From an uncultured Acidimicrobiales bacterium (GTDB lineage: Bacteria > Actinomycetota > Acidimicrobiia > Acidimicrobiales > CADCTF01): a stretch of DNA of 44,369 bases. Below the pieces are notes generated by a model, which was not told the DNA's origin, made no database searches, and was given only the letters and a program-made list of their open reading frames with translations. The translations under genes and the position numbers were made by a program. The DNA lies in contig CADCTF010000130.1 in NCBI GenBank assembly GCA_902805655.1, positions 1 through 44,369 on the forward strand. Direction: 5' to 3'. Shown here one piece after another: positions 7,491 to 14,377 of the stretch (position 1 is its first letter; each line of letters starts with the position of its first letter).

Positions 7491-8183
7491 ATGGCACCAG
7501 CACCCGAGCTCAAAGAGCTGATCCGTACCGTCGAGGTGGACGCCGCGGCACCGGAGCCGTTGCGACAGCTGGCGATGGCCTCGCAGACGGCCGCCGAGCT
7601 GACGGAGACGAGCGATGCGCTCGTCGGCCACTTCGTCGACCGCTGCCGCAAGGCCGGTCACTCGTGGGCGGAGATCAGCGGCGCCTTGGGCGTCACCAAG
7701 CAGGCAGCCCACAAGCGGTTCTCCTGGGCAACGCCAGCACTCGAGCGCTTCACCGCTCGCGCCCGTGAGGCCGTGGACGCCGCCACTGGCGCGGCGAAGG
7801 CCCTCGATCAGCCCTACGTGGGCACGGAGCACGTGCTGCTGGGCCTGTTCGAGCCGGAGGGCTCGATCGCCCTCGCCATCCTCGAAGAGGCCGGTCTGAC
7901 CAGGGACGGCGTGGAAGCGGCGCTCCTCGCCCGCATCCCTCGGGGAGCGGGTGCACCGGGCGAGCCGCCCCTTACCCCGCGGGCAGCCAGCGCTCTGGCA
8001 GGGGCGCTGAGCGAGGCCCTCGCGCTGGGGCACAACTACATCGGCACCGAGCACATCCTGCTCGGGCTGTTCCGGGAGCCCGAAGGCGTGGCCTACCTGC
8101 TGCTGGAGGAAGCCGGCGTCACGCACGACGCGTGCCGGGCGAAGGTGCTCGAGATGCTCTCCGGCTACGCCAAGGGCACCTGA
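7491..8183 (+). CDS. HTH plus double Clp N-domain protein without AAA module (ClpC2/ClpC3-like)
   Basis: 230 residues in two parts. Residues 1-82 are helical and include a helix-turn-helix-like segment, SWAEISGALGVTKQAAHKRF (58-77). Residues 84-225 contain two Clp N repeats, each with the motif Y(V/I)GTEH(V/I)LLGLF (109-120 and 183-194). There is no Walker A/B ATPase. In ClpC, this N-domain pair binds adaptors, phospho-arginine substrates and cyclomarin-type antibiotics. N-domain-only proteins ClpC2/ClpC3 of mycobacteria are stress factors induced when ClpC1 is poisoned. The HTH plus twin operators directly upstream suggest an autorepressor that senses Clp substrates or ligands; that is inference. 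Confidence 0.83.
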   Translation: MAPAPELKELIRTVEVDAAAPEPLRQLAMASQTAAELTETSDALVGHFVDRCRKAGHSWAEISGALGVTKQAAHKRFSWATPALERFTARAREAVDAATGAAKALDQPYVGTEHVLLGLFEPEGSIALAILEEAGLTRDGVEAALLARIPRGAGAPGEPPLTPRAASALAGALSEALALGHNYIGTEHILLGLFREPEGVAYLLLEEAGVTHDACRAKVLEMLSGYAKGT

Positions 8184-8211
8184 TGTCACACCCGCATGCT
8201 TGGATTCGGCC

Positions 8212-8445
8212 ATGAGCCTCTCCATCGCCCACGTGACGTTCGACTGCGACGATCCCCGCTCCCTTGCGAGCTGGTGGGCCGACGCCATCGGGTCGACCAT
8301 CTCCGAGGACTACGGCGAGTTCGTGACGATCGACGGTGCGCCGGTAGGGGTGCACCGGCTGGCCTTCAGCAAGGTGCCGGAGCCCAAGGCGGCCAAGAAC
8401 CGGGTGCTCCTCGACCCGGCCGGCAACGAGTTCTGCGTAGCCTGA
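8212..8445 (+). pseudogene. VOC (glyoxalase-like) protein with internal in-frame deletion
   Basis: 77 residues from ATG 8212 (an in-frame TTG lies at 8200). The N-terminal half (VTFDCDDPRSLASWWADAIG, then VPEPKAAKNRV) matches the small glyoxalase-like family of about 115-120 residues. It then runs directly into the family's last motif, LLDPAGNEFCV. The middle of the second beta-alpha-beta module, roughly 30-35 residues, is missing, with the frame kept. A recombination between the similar VxLD and VLxDP coding segments would explain this. The product probably cannot form a complete VOC module. The closing motif is intact. Confidence 0.6.
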
Positions 8446-8457
8446 CCCGCCGGCGGG
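8446..8457. terminator. GC-rich palindrome between convergent genes
   Basis: CCCGCCGGCGGG is a perfect 12-bp palindrome lying exactly between the stop of the VOC remnant and the stop of the convergent acetyltransferase. A second hairpin, GCCCCC-AAC-GGGGGC at 8462-8476, lies just inside the end of the acetyltransferase gene. U-tracts are absent, as is common in actinobacteria. Confidence 0.35.
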
Positions 8458-8991
8458 CTACGCCCCCAACGGGGGCTGAACCCTGAGGGCGGCACCGACC
8501 TCGCGTGCCGGGGCGCCGACGACGGTCTGCCCCGGTCGTACGTCCCGAGTGACCACCGCGTTGGCCCCGATGGTCGCGCCGGCGCCGACCTTGAGCGTCT
8601 TGCCCTGTTGGTTGACGAGCACGGCTCCGACGCCGATCACCACGTCGTCGCCGATGACGATGCGGTCGGGCGACCCGACGACCGCGTCGGAGGCGAAGGT
8701 CACCTGGTGCCAGATGTGCACCCTCCGACCGATCTCGACGTTGGGGTGCACGACGACGCCCAGGCCGGAATGGCCGAGCTGGAGGTCATCGGCGATGGTG
8801 GCCTCCGGGGGGAGGATCGCCCGGTAGACGCAGTAGTTGACCGCCTTGAGGACGCGGGCGCGGCGGGGACGGCCCGCGGCGAGCAAACGGCACGAGAGCC
8901 ACCAGAGCCGCTCGGGGCTCAAGGGTCGGCGCGGCCAGTGCGGGCGCTCGCGAGGCCGCACTGGTGCCGCCGTCGTCTGCTCGGTTTGCAT
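8458..8991 (-). CDS. Serine acetyltransferase-like left-handed beta-helix acyltransferase
   Basis: 177 residues from ATG 8991 (a TTG at 9003 is the alternative). From about residue 65 the sequence has hexapeptide repeats such as VVVHPNVEIGRRVHIWHQVTF, split over several turns, and ends with the usual DVRPGQTVVGAPAREV coil-capping motif. The His in HIWHQV is the candidate catalytic base. The organisation matches CysE-like and colanic-acid-type acetyltransferases. The helical N-terminal domain is short compared with full CysE, so a non-cysteine acceptor is possible. No cysteine genes adjoin it. Confidence 0.75.
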   Translation of the reverse strand: MQTEQTTAAPVRPRERPHWPRRPLSPERLWWLSCRLLAAGRPRRARVLKAVNYCVYRAILPPEATIADDLQLGHSGLGVVVHPNVEIGRRVHIWHQVTFASDAVVGSPDRIVIGDDVVIGVGAVLVNQQGKTLKVGAGATIGANAVVTRDVRPGQTVVGAPAREVGAALRVQPPLGA

Positions 8992-9037
8992 CACACCAGC
9001 CAAGTCGACCGCTGGGGCAACCGAGTTGAGCGCCGCC

Positions 9038-10219
9038 TCAGCTGGTGGCGGGTTCCTTCGACGGGTCGACGTACGTGCGCACCTTGTACGGGTCGGTGTC
9101 GACCTCTTCGAGCTCGATCTCGCCGGCCAGCACGCCGGCCTTCCAGGTCTGCTGCTCGCTTTCGAGAGCGTGGAACTCCGGCATCACCTCGCGGGCGAAG
9201 AGCTCGAGGCTGGAGACGATGTCCTCGTGGCTGTTCTTGCCGGCCTGGTTGAGCAGGATGACCTGGTCGACGTGGCTCTCGGCGAAGCGGTGGAGCCGCT
9301 CACGGATGGTCTCCGGCGAGCCGATGAGTCCGCCCTTGCGAGCCGCCTGCCCCTTCGGCGTGTCGCGGAACTCGAGGAACTCCGACCACAGGTCGACCGA
9401 GCCGGGCTCGACCGGACCGTGGCTGTTGTAGAAGCCCAGCGCGAACTGGAAGAACGACGACCCTTCGGCCATCTGCTCGGCCTCTTCGTCGGTGGGGGCG
9501 CACATGAACTGGCTCACCACCGCGATGGACGGGTTGGTCGCGTAGTCGGCCAGCTTGTCGAGCCGCTTGGTGAAGGAGTTGTAGTAGGCGTGCACCCACG
9601 CCTTGGCCGCCTCGGCCGACACGAACTGGAAGCCCAGCGCGCCCATGCCCCGCATGCCGGCCATCCGGATGGTCTCGAGCTGCGAGCACGCCACCCAGAG
9701 CGGCGGGTGCGGCTTCTGGCGCGGCTTGGGGACGACGTTGCGCAGCGGGAAGTCGAAGTGCTCGCCGTGGTACTCGGTGCCCCCGTCGGCGAACATCGGG
9801 ATGAGGCAGCGCACCGCGTCCTCCCAGATCGACCGCTTGTCACGGAAGCGACGGTCGAAGGGGTGCAGCTCGGTGACGCTCGAGCCCTCGCCGATGCCGA
9901 GCTCGACCCGTCCGGACGACAGGAGATCGAGGGTCGACACCCGCTCGGCCACGCGAGCCGGGTGGTTGGTGGTCAGCTGGATGATGCCGTGGCCCAGGCG
10001 GATGTGCTTGGTGCGCTGGCTGGCCGCGGCCAGGAACACCTCCGGCGCGGAGGAGTGGCTGTACTCCTCCATGAAGTGGTGCTCGACCTCCCAGGCGTAG
10101 TCGTAGCCGAGTCGATCGGCCAGCTCGATCTGCTCTAGCGAGTTCTGGAGGAGCCGGTACTCGGCTTCTTCATCCCACGGCTTCGGCAGCTGGTGCTCAT
10201 AGAAGACCCCGAACTTCAT
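9038..10219 (-). CDS. LLM-class flavin-dependent oxidoreductase (luciferase-like monooxygenase)
   Basis: 393 residues from ATG 10219. MKFGVFYEHQLP opens the TIM-barrel; WEVEHHFMEEYSHSSAPEVFLAA and HIRLGHGIIQLTTNHPARVAER are the bacterial luciferase-like family blocks (split here), followed by LDLLSSGRVELGIGEG. These enzymes use FMN or F420 to oxidise organic substrates; the cofactor cannot be decided by eye. The ATG is preceded, 7 nt upstream, by TAGGGT (minus strand 10232-10227), so transcription is probably leaderless. It is divergent from the PNPOx-like gene, and the two promoters lie within 40 bp. Confidence 0.85.
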   Translation of the reverse strand: MKFGVFYEHQLPKPWDEEAEYRLLQNSLEQIELADRLGYDYAWEVEHHFMEEYSHSSAPEVFLAAASQRTKHIRLGHGIIQLTTNHPARVAERVSTLDLLSSGRVELGIGEGSSVTELHPFDRRFRDKRSIWEDAVRCLIPMFADGGTEYHGEHFDFPLRNVVPKPRQKPHPPLWVACSQLETIRMAGMRGMGALGFQFVSAEAAKAWVHAYYNSFTKRLDKLADYATNPSIAVVSQFMCAPTDEEAEQMAEGSSFFQFALGFYNSHGPVEPGSVDLWSEFLEFRDTPKGQAARKGGLIGSPETIRERLHRFAESHVDQVILLNQAGKNSHEDIVSSLELFAREVMPEFHALESEQQTWKAGVLAGEIELEEVDTDPYKVRTYVDPSKEPATS

Positions 10220-10258
10220 GGCCGCGCACCCTATTCGCATCGCCGTTACGCTGCTCGT
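10220..10258. promoter_or_regulatory. Compact divergent leaderless promoters
   Basis: Only 39 bp separate the LLM monooxygenase ATG (10219, minus) from the PNPOx-like GTG (10259, plus). TAGGGT for the minus strand (10232-10227) is 7 nt from its start. TACGCT for the plus strand (10247-10252) is 6 nt from its start. The two promoters must overlap, so RNA polymerases would compete. Confidence 0.5.
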
Positions 10259-10639
10259 GTGAGCGTTCCGGTGAGGCTCGAGGCGTTGGCCGGAGCAATC
10301 GAGTCGTACGGCTCGGCGGCCCTGCTCATCACGGTGAACGACGACGATCGCCCCCACTCCGTGGCTGTCGAAGTGGCCTGGGACCCGGTTGCCGGCGTGC
10401 TGCGCATGGGCGCCGGCTCACGCACCGCCGCCAACGTGGGCCGTCGCCCCGGCGTGTCGGTGGTGTGGCCGGCGCTCGCGCCGGGGGACTACAGCCTCAT
10501 CGTCGACGGCACCGCCACCGCACGCGGCGGCGAGCTGGTCGTGACTCCCGATCAGGCGGTGCGCCACCGAACGCCGGTGCGGGACAGTGGCGCCGACCCC
10601 GATGCGCCCAGCTGCATCACCGTGCTCAGCTCCCTCTGA
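10259..10639 (+). CDS. Pyridoxamine 5'-phosphate oxidase-like (split-barrel FMN-binding) protein
   Basis: 126 residues from GTG 10259. The fold is inferred from the pattern ALLITVNDDDRPHSVAVEV, then LRMGAGSRTAANVGRRPGVSV and DYSLIVDGTA, which matches the PNPOx-like split barrel. The family includes FMN-, F420- and haem-binding enzymes. Pairing with the divergent flavin-dependent monooxygenase suggests a shared redox role. The start is supported by a -10 (TACGCT) 6 nt upstream; an upstream in-frame start at 10193 would lie inside the divergent gene. Confidence 0.72.
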   Translation: MSVPVRLEALAGAIESYGSAALLITVNDDDRPHSVAVEVAWDPVAGVLRMGAGSRTAANVGRRPGVSVVWPALAPGDYSLIVDGTATARGGELVVTPDQAVRHRTPVRDSGADPDAPSCITVLSSL

Positions 10640-10679
10640 CCCTGCGCTTCGTTGTCACAGTGGCCCGCCACCATGCGGC

Positions 10680-11012
10680 ATGGACAACGACTTCGACCTC
10701 CCGCCGGTGCGGGGCCTCCGGCTCCGCTCGGTGCTCGTGCTGGCGATGCTCGAACATGGCCGGCCGATGCAGGTTCCCGAGCTCGCCGCCGCTGTGCGTA
10801 GGGCCGGCTTCGCCATCTCGGGACGACCGAGCAAGACGATCGCCGACGCCCTGCGGTGGGAGGTGCGGCGCGGGCGAGTCGTGCGCGTCGAGCGCGGGGT
10901 GTACCGCGCTGGGTACGTCGCCGGCGTGACACGGCATCGCATGCGGGCGCGCGTGGCCGCCCTCCCGCACGGCCGCAGCGCCGTTGCGGCGGGCGGTCGG
11001 GTCGCCGCCTGA
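10680..11012 (+). CDS. Small winged-helix protein (AbiEi antitoxin-like N-domain)
   Basis: 110 residues. The segment 36-80 has an HTH arrangement ending in RRGRVVRVERGVYRAG, which resembles the wing of AbiEi-type antitoxin or related winged-helix domains found widely in actinobacteria. There is no adjacent AbiEii nucleotidyltransferase toxin, so it is not called a toxin-antitoxin system. The C-terminal 25 residues are Arg/Ala-rich and low complexity. It ends 32 bp before a strong hairpin. Function unknown. Confidence 0.55.
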   Translation: MDNDFDLPPVRGLRLRSVLVLAMLEHGRPMQVPELAAAVRRAGFAISGRPSKTIADALRWEVRRGRVVRVERGVYRAGYVAGVTRHRMRARVAALPHGRSAVAAGGRVAA

Positions 11013-11044
11013 CGGAGGGCATCCCGCGTGGCGCTGTGGTGGCG

Positions 11045-11093
11045 GTTCCGCGTCTGAGCGACAGCCGACGAAGCTGTCGCTCAGACGCGGAAC
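11045..11093. terminator. Perfect 21-bp hairpin between convergent genes
   Basis: The arms 11045-11065 and 11073-11093 are exact reverse complements (21 bp) around a 7-nt loop, CGACGAA. The element sits between the stop of the winged-helix gene (11012) and the stop of the MerR gene (11156). No U-tract flanks it. A bidirectional terminator is the simplest reading, but the stem is unusually long and perfect, so a dispersed repeat or a structured RNA processing site is also possible. Confidence 0.65.
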
Positions 11094-11155
11094 GCACACA
11101 CCTACCCCGGTACGCCGCCGTGCGGGGACCGGTGTCACGGGCCCCACCGGCCGGC

Positions 11156-11959
11156 TCAGCCGAGTGGCTTCATGAACGACCAGAGCCCGCCCTCGTTGTC
11201 GCGGGCGCTGTACTCCCGGTAGCCGTACGGCTGGTCGACCGGCTCGTAGGAGATCGTCGCTCCCTGCAGGACGGCGTGCCGGTAGTGGGCGTCCACGTCG
11301 GCCACCATCACGGCCATGCTCGCGGTCGCCGCCCCCAGGGAGCTGGGCGACGCCAGGCCGAACTCGGGCGACTCGAGGTGGAGCCAGACGACGCCGTCTC
11401 CCGCCTCGATCTCCGCGTGGACCACCCGTCCCTGCTCGTCGCGGGTCAGCTCGGAGGGCCCGAGCCCGAACACCCGGACGAGGTAGTCGTGCGCCGCCTC
11501 CAGGTCCGCGTAGACCAGGATCGATATCCGGCTCTGGACGGTGGCATCGAGCATCGTCATCTCCTCGAGCAGCTGCATGACATCGGCCGTCAACGGCCCG
11601 TCGGTGGTCTCCACGCATGCGAGCAGCTGGGTCAGTCGGCTCCGCACGCGCTGTGCGTTCTGAAGGCGCCGGTCGACCTCTGAGAGGTGAGCCGACAAGG
11701 CGGTGTGCATGCTCCACTGGCCGTCGTCGAGCGCCCGGCCGATCTCACCCAGGGGCAGTCCCAGCCGCTGCAGCAGGTTGATGCGGTAGAGCCGCTCGAC
11801 GTCGGCCTCGGCGTAGAGCCGGTGCCCCGCTTCGGTCCGGCCCGAGGCGACCAGGAGGCCGATCTGCTCATAGTGGTGCAGCGTGCGGACGGTGATGCCG
11901 GTGGCCGCGGCCAGCTCGCCCACCCGGCAACCCGTCACACTGCGATCCACCTGCACCAT
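11156..11959 (-). CDS. MerR-family regulator fused to a VOC (glyoxalase-like) domain
   Basis: 267 residues. Residues 11-80 are a MerR winged helix (VGELAAATGITVRTLHHYEQ). A helical dimerisation stretch covers about 80-135, and residues 140-267 form a glyoxalase/bleomycin-resistance module (ILVYADLEAAHDYLVRVFG to the closing ARDNEGGLWSF). The VOC part likely acts as ligand sensor, or is an enzyme joined to its own regulator. Transcription appears leaderless: TACCGT (minus 11972-11967) lies 7 nt before ATG 11959. The ligand is unknown. Confidence 0.85.
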   Translation of the reverse strand: MVQVDRSVTGCRVGELAAATGITVRTLHHYEQIGLLVASGRTEAGHRLYAEADVERLYRINLLQRLGLPLGEIGRALDDGQWSMHTALSAHLSEVDRRLQNAQRVRSRLTQLLACVETTDGPLTADVMQLLEEMTMLDATVQSRISILVYADLEAAHDYLVRVFGLGPSELTRDEQGRVVHAEIEAGDGVVWLHLESPEFGLASPSSLGAATASMAVMVADVDAHYRHAVLQGATISYEPVDQPYGYREYSARDNEGGLWSFMKPLG

Positions 11960-12004
11960 GGAACCGACGGTACGACCTCACGCCACGTCAGGCGCAAGGG
12001 CTGA

Positions 12005-12427
12005 TCAGCGGGCCTCGCACCGACGCTTGAGGCCTTGCGCCTCCAGAGCGATGTAGCGCTCCGTCATTCCCCTGGTCAGCGCGCCGAGCAGCGGCGCCAG
12101 CGGCCCCTTCTGCTTGAGCACGAGGGTGACGGTGGAGGACCCATCCGCGCTCGGGGCGATCGCGTGTCGGCCCATGGTCGGGACGGGCACTCGCTTCACC
12201 TCCCAGGTGAACGAGGTGGCAGGTCTCCAGTCGGTCACCTCCCAGGTGACAGCGGGCAGACGGGGCTGCTTCACCCTGGCCTGCGTCCCGAGGCCGACAG
12301 GGCCCGGCCTCAGCACTTCGACTGCGGTGACCGAGTCGTTCCACTGCGGCCACCCGGCCACGTTCGACATCACCGCCCACACCTCGGCCGGCGGAGCTTG
12401 GAGTTGGACCACCTCCTCGAATCGCAC
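12005..12427 (-). CDS. SRPBCC (START/polyketide cyclase-like) protein
   Basis: 140 residues from GTG 12427, which has GGGAGG a few bases upstream. The longer open frame to 12529 would overlap the divergent WYL gene start. FEEVVQLQAPPAEVWAVMSNVAGWPQWNDSV is the standard first strand and helix of SRPBCC proteins (split here), and TFTWEV/TLVLKQKGPLAPLLGALTRG match the middle strands and final helix. The fold makes a deep hydrophobic ligand cavity. The ligand is unknown; such proteins are often stand-alone detox or lipid-binding factors. Confidence 0.78.
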   Translation of the reverse strand: MRFEEVVQLQAPPAEVWAVMSNVAGWPQWNDSVTAVEVLRPGPVGLGTQARVKQPRLPAVTWEVTDWRPATSFTWEVKRVPVPTMGRHAIAPSADGSSTVTLVLKQKGPLAPLLGALTRGMTERYIALEAQGLKRRCEAR

Positions 12428-12527
12428 CGAGCCTCCCTTCGATGCGCGGGACCGTACCGCCAGGCCTTGATCGCCGCTCGCCGCGTTGCGGTCATCTCCC
12501 GGCCGCAATGCCGACAAAGATGGGAAC

Positions 12528-13499
12528 ATGAACGATCCGACCGGACGAGCGCTCCAGCTGCTCTCTCTGCTGCAGACCTACAAGTTCTGGCCGGGAGAGG
12601 ACCTCGCCGAGCGCCTCGAGGTCAGCCCTCGCACGCTGCGACGCGACGTGGACCGGTTGCGGGAGCTGGGCTACCCGGTCGACGCGACACCGGGTCCGGC
12701 CGGCGGATACCGGCTCGCAGCCGGCGCGCACATGCCGCCCCTCCTGCTCGACGACGACGAGGCCGTCGCCATCGCGGTGGGCCTGCGGTCAGCGGCCGGC
12801 GCTTCGGTGGCCGGCATCGAGGACACGTCGCTGCGGGCGCTGGCCAAGCTGGAGCAGGTGCTGCCCGACCGGTTGCGCCGGCGGGTGAGTGCGGTGCACA
12901 CCAACGTCATGCCGCTGCGCTGGGGCGGGTCGGACGGGCCGAGGGTGGACTCCGGCGCGCTCGCCGTTCTGGCCCAGGGGTGCCGCGACCGTGAACAGGT
13001 CCGGTTCGGGTACCAACGCCGCGACGGCGAGGAGACCCACCGCCTGGTCGAGCCGCACCAGCTCGTGTCGGCCGGGCGACGGTGGTACCTCGTGGCGTGG
13101 GACGTCCGACGGGAGGACTGGCGCACGTTCCGAGTCGACCGGTTGGAGGAGCCGAAGCTGGCGGGCGTGCGGTTCCCGGCCCGACCTCTGCCCGCCGCGG
13201 ATGCCGCCGCCTACGTGGCGCAGTCCATCTCCAGCATGCCGATGCCGCACCACGCCGTCGTCCACGTAGAAGGAAGCCTGGCCGACGTGCGGCAGGTGGC
13301 GCGCTGGCTCGATGCCGAGGTCACCGAGGTCGACGACCGCACCTGCCGGGTCGAGCTGCGTTCCGACGTACTCGACTGGCTCTTGTCGGGCGTCGCCATC
13401 CTCGCCGTGGCGTTCGAGGTCGAGGTGCGAGAGCCGGCGGAGGTCCGGGACAGGATCAGCGAGCTGGGCGGCCGGCTGCACCGAGCCACCGCGGTCTGA
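12528..13499 (+). CDS. HTH (DeoR-type) plus WYL-domain transcriptional regulator
   Basis: 323 residues from ATG 12528. Residues 1-60 are a winged helix (RALQLLSLLQTYKFWPGEDLAERL, split here, then VSPRTLRRDVDRLRELG). Residues about 140-215 are a WYL domain, with the diagnostic GRRWYLVAWDVRREDWRTF. A WCX-type C-terminal extension follows to the end. WYL regulators bind nucleic-acid-related or other small ligands and often control DNA-damage or defence genes. No defence genes adjoin it; the divergent SRPBCC gene is the most likely partner. Confidence 0.87.
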   Translation: MNDPTGRALQLLSLLQTYKFWPGEDLAERLEVSPRTLRRDVDRLRELGYPVDATPGPAGGYRLAAGAHMPPLLLDDDEAVAIAVGLRSAAGASVAGIEDTSLRALAKLEQVLPDRLRRRVSAVHTNVMPLRWGGSDGPRVDSGALAVLAQGCRDREQVRFGYQRRDGEETHRLVEPHQLVSAGRRWYLVAWDVRREDWRTFRVDRLEEPKLAGVRFPARPLPAADAAAYVAQSISSMPMPHHAVVHVEGSLADVRQVARWLDAEVTEVDDRTCRVELRSDVLDWLLSGVAILAVAFEVEVREPAEVRDRISELGGRLHRATAV

Positions 13500-13510
13500 C
13501 CGGAACCGGC

Positions 13511-14290
13511 TCAGTCGTCGTCTGCGTCGCCGGCGCGGCCGTGCTTCCAGTAGCCGCGCACGGTGCACTGCGAGCGCGCCAGCTTCCGTTCCTCGAAGAG
13601 GTGCCTGCGTACGCGGTGCACGGCGGCGGCCTCGCCGGCCACCCAGACCCTGGTGTCGGGCCCTAGCTCGGCGCCGCCGATGGCCGCCAGCAGCGGCTCG
13701 CCGCCGCCGGCGTCGGGGGGCTGGTCGAGCCAGGTGACTGTCGCGCCGGGGTGAGGAGGCAGGTGCAGCCGGGCGTCGGGCCGCGCCACCTCGATGAGCA
13801 CCTGGACCCTCGCCTCCTCCGGCAGCTCCTCGAGCAGCTGGCTGATGGCCGGGATGGCCGACTCGTCACCTCCGAGCAGGAACGCCCGGTCGGTGGGAGC
13901 GATCGTGTACCCGCGGCCGGTGCCGGAGATGGCCGCCGGGTCACCCGGCTGGGCGCCGACGGCCCAGGCCGACACGGTGCCCGCCGGGTGCAGAACCACG
14001 TCGAGATCGAGCTAGAGGGCCTCGGCGCCGAACCGGCGAGGCGTGTACGTGCGAATGGTCGGTCGTGCGCCGTCGTCGAACAGGAACTCGTTGCCCGACC
14101 AGGCCGGGATCACCAGCTCGGTGGCGCCCGTCGCGGGCAGCAGCAACCGCACACTGGCGGCCGGCAGCCCGGGGTCGAGGCCCTGGAGGTCGGTGCCGCT
14201 GAGCGTGACCCGCAGCAGATGCGGCGTGAGGGGCTCGGTGCGGGCCACGGTCACCTTCCGGAACGTCGGAGGCTCGCGGCGGATCCGCAT
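13511..14290 (-). pseudogene. Siderophore-interacting protein (FAD/NAD(P)H ferric-siderophore reductase), interrupted by an in-frame TAG
   Basis: Residues 1-92 from ATG 14290 (GTG 14302 is possible) are the FAD-binding half, containing RVTLSGTDLQGL and RTYTPRRF (the FAD motif). They end at TAG 14014-14012. The same frame then continues uninterrupted to 13511 with the C-terminal SIP/NAD(P) half: LLGGDESAIPAISQLLEELP and the final VRGYWKHGRA. One GAG or similar codon turned to TAG would explain the break, since no bases are missing. A GTG at 13999 could restart translation of the second half. Intact members remove iron from siderophores in the cytoplasm. Confidence 0.8.
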
Positions 14291-14377
14291 CGGTGTGGTC
14301 ACGGCGGCCAGCGTACGAGCGGGTCCGCCCCTCGCCGCACCGCCGGCGCAGAACCGGTGCGTGCGACACTGACCGCC

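Noticed and set aside
5245-7503. A 752-codon open frame over ltrA
   Set aside because: The first 360 codons are antisense to the EamA gene and have low-complexity composition; LtrA begins at 6423.
8184-8212. TGTCACA-N16-CGGC directly before the VOC remnant ATG, resembling an ECF41 promoter
   Set aside because: The -10 is CGGC, not CGTC, and it ends 1 nt before the start codon, so a transcript would begin inside the gene.
10653-10682. TGTCACA-N16-CGGC abutting the ATG of the small winged-helix gene
   Set aside because: Same single mismatch and impossible position relative to the start; probably chance, though its repetition with the 8.2 kb site is worth remembering.
10680-11012. Possible type IV toxin-antitoxin (AbiE) antitoxin
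   Set aside because: No nucleotidyltransferase toxin gene lies on either side, so only the winged-helix domain is claimed.
14291-14377. Possible Mg2+-sensing leader (M-box or ykoK) upstream of corA
   Set aside because: The gap is too short and no conserved aptamer sequence was seen.
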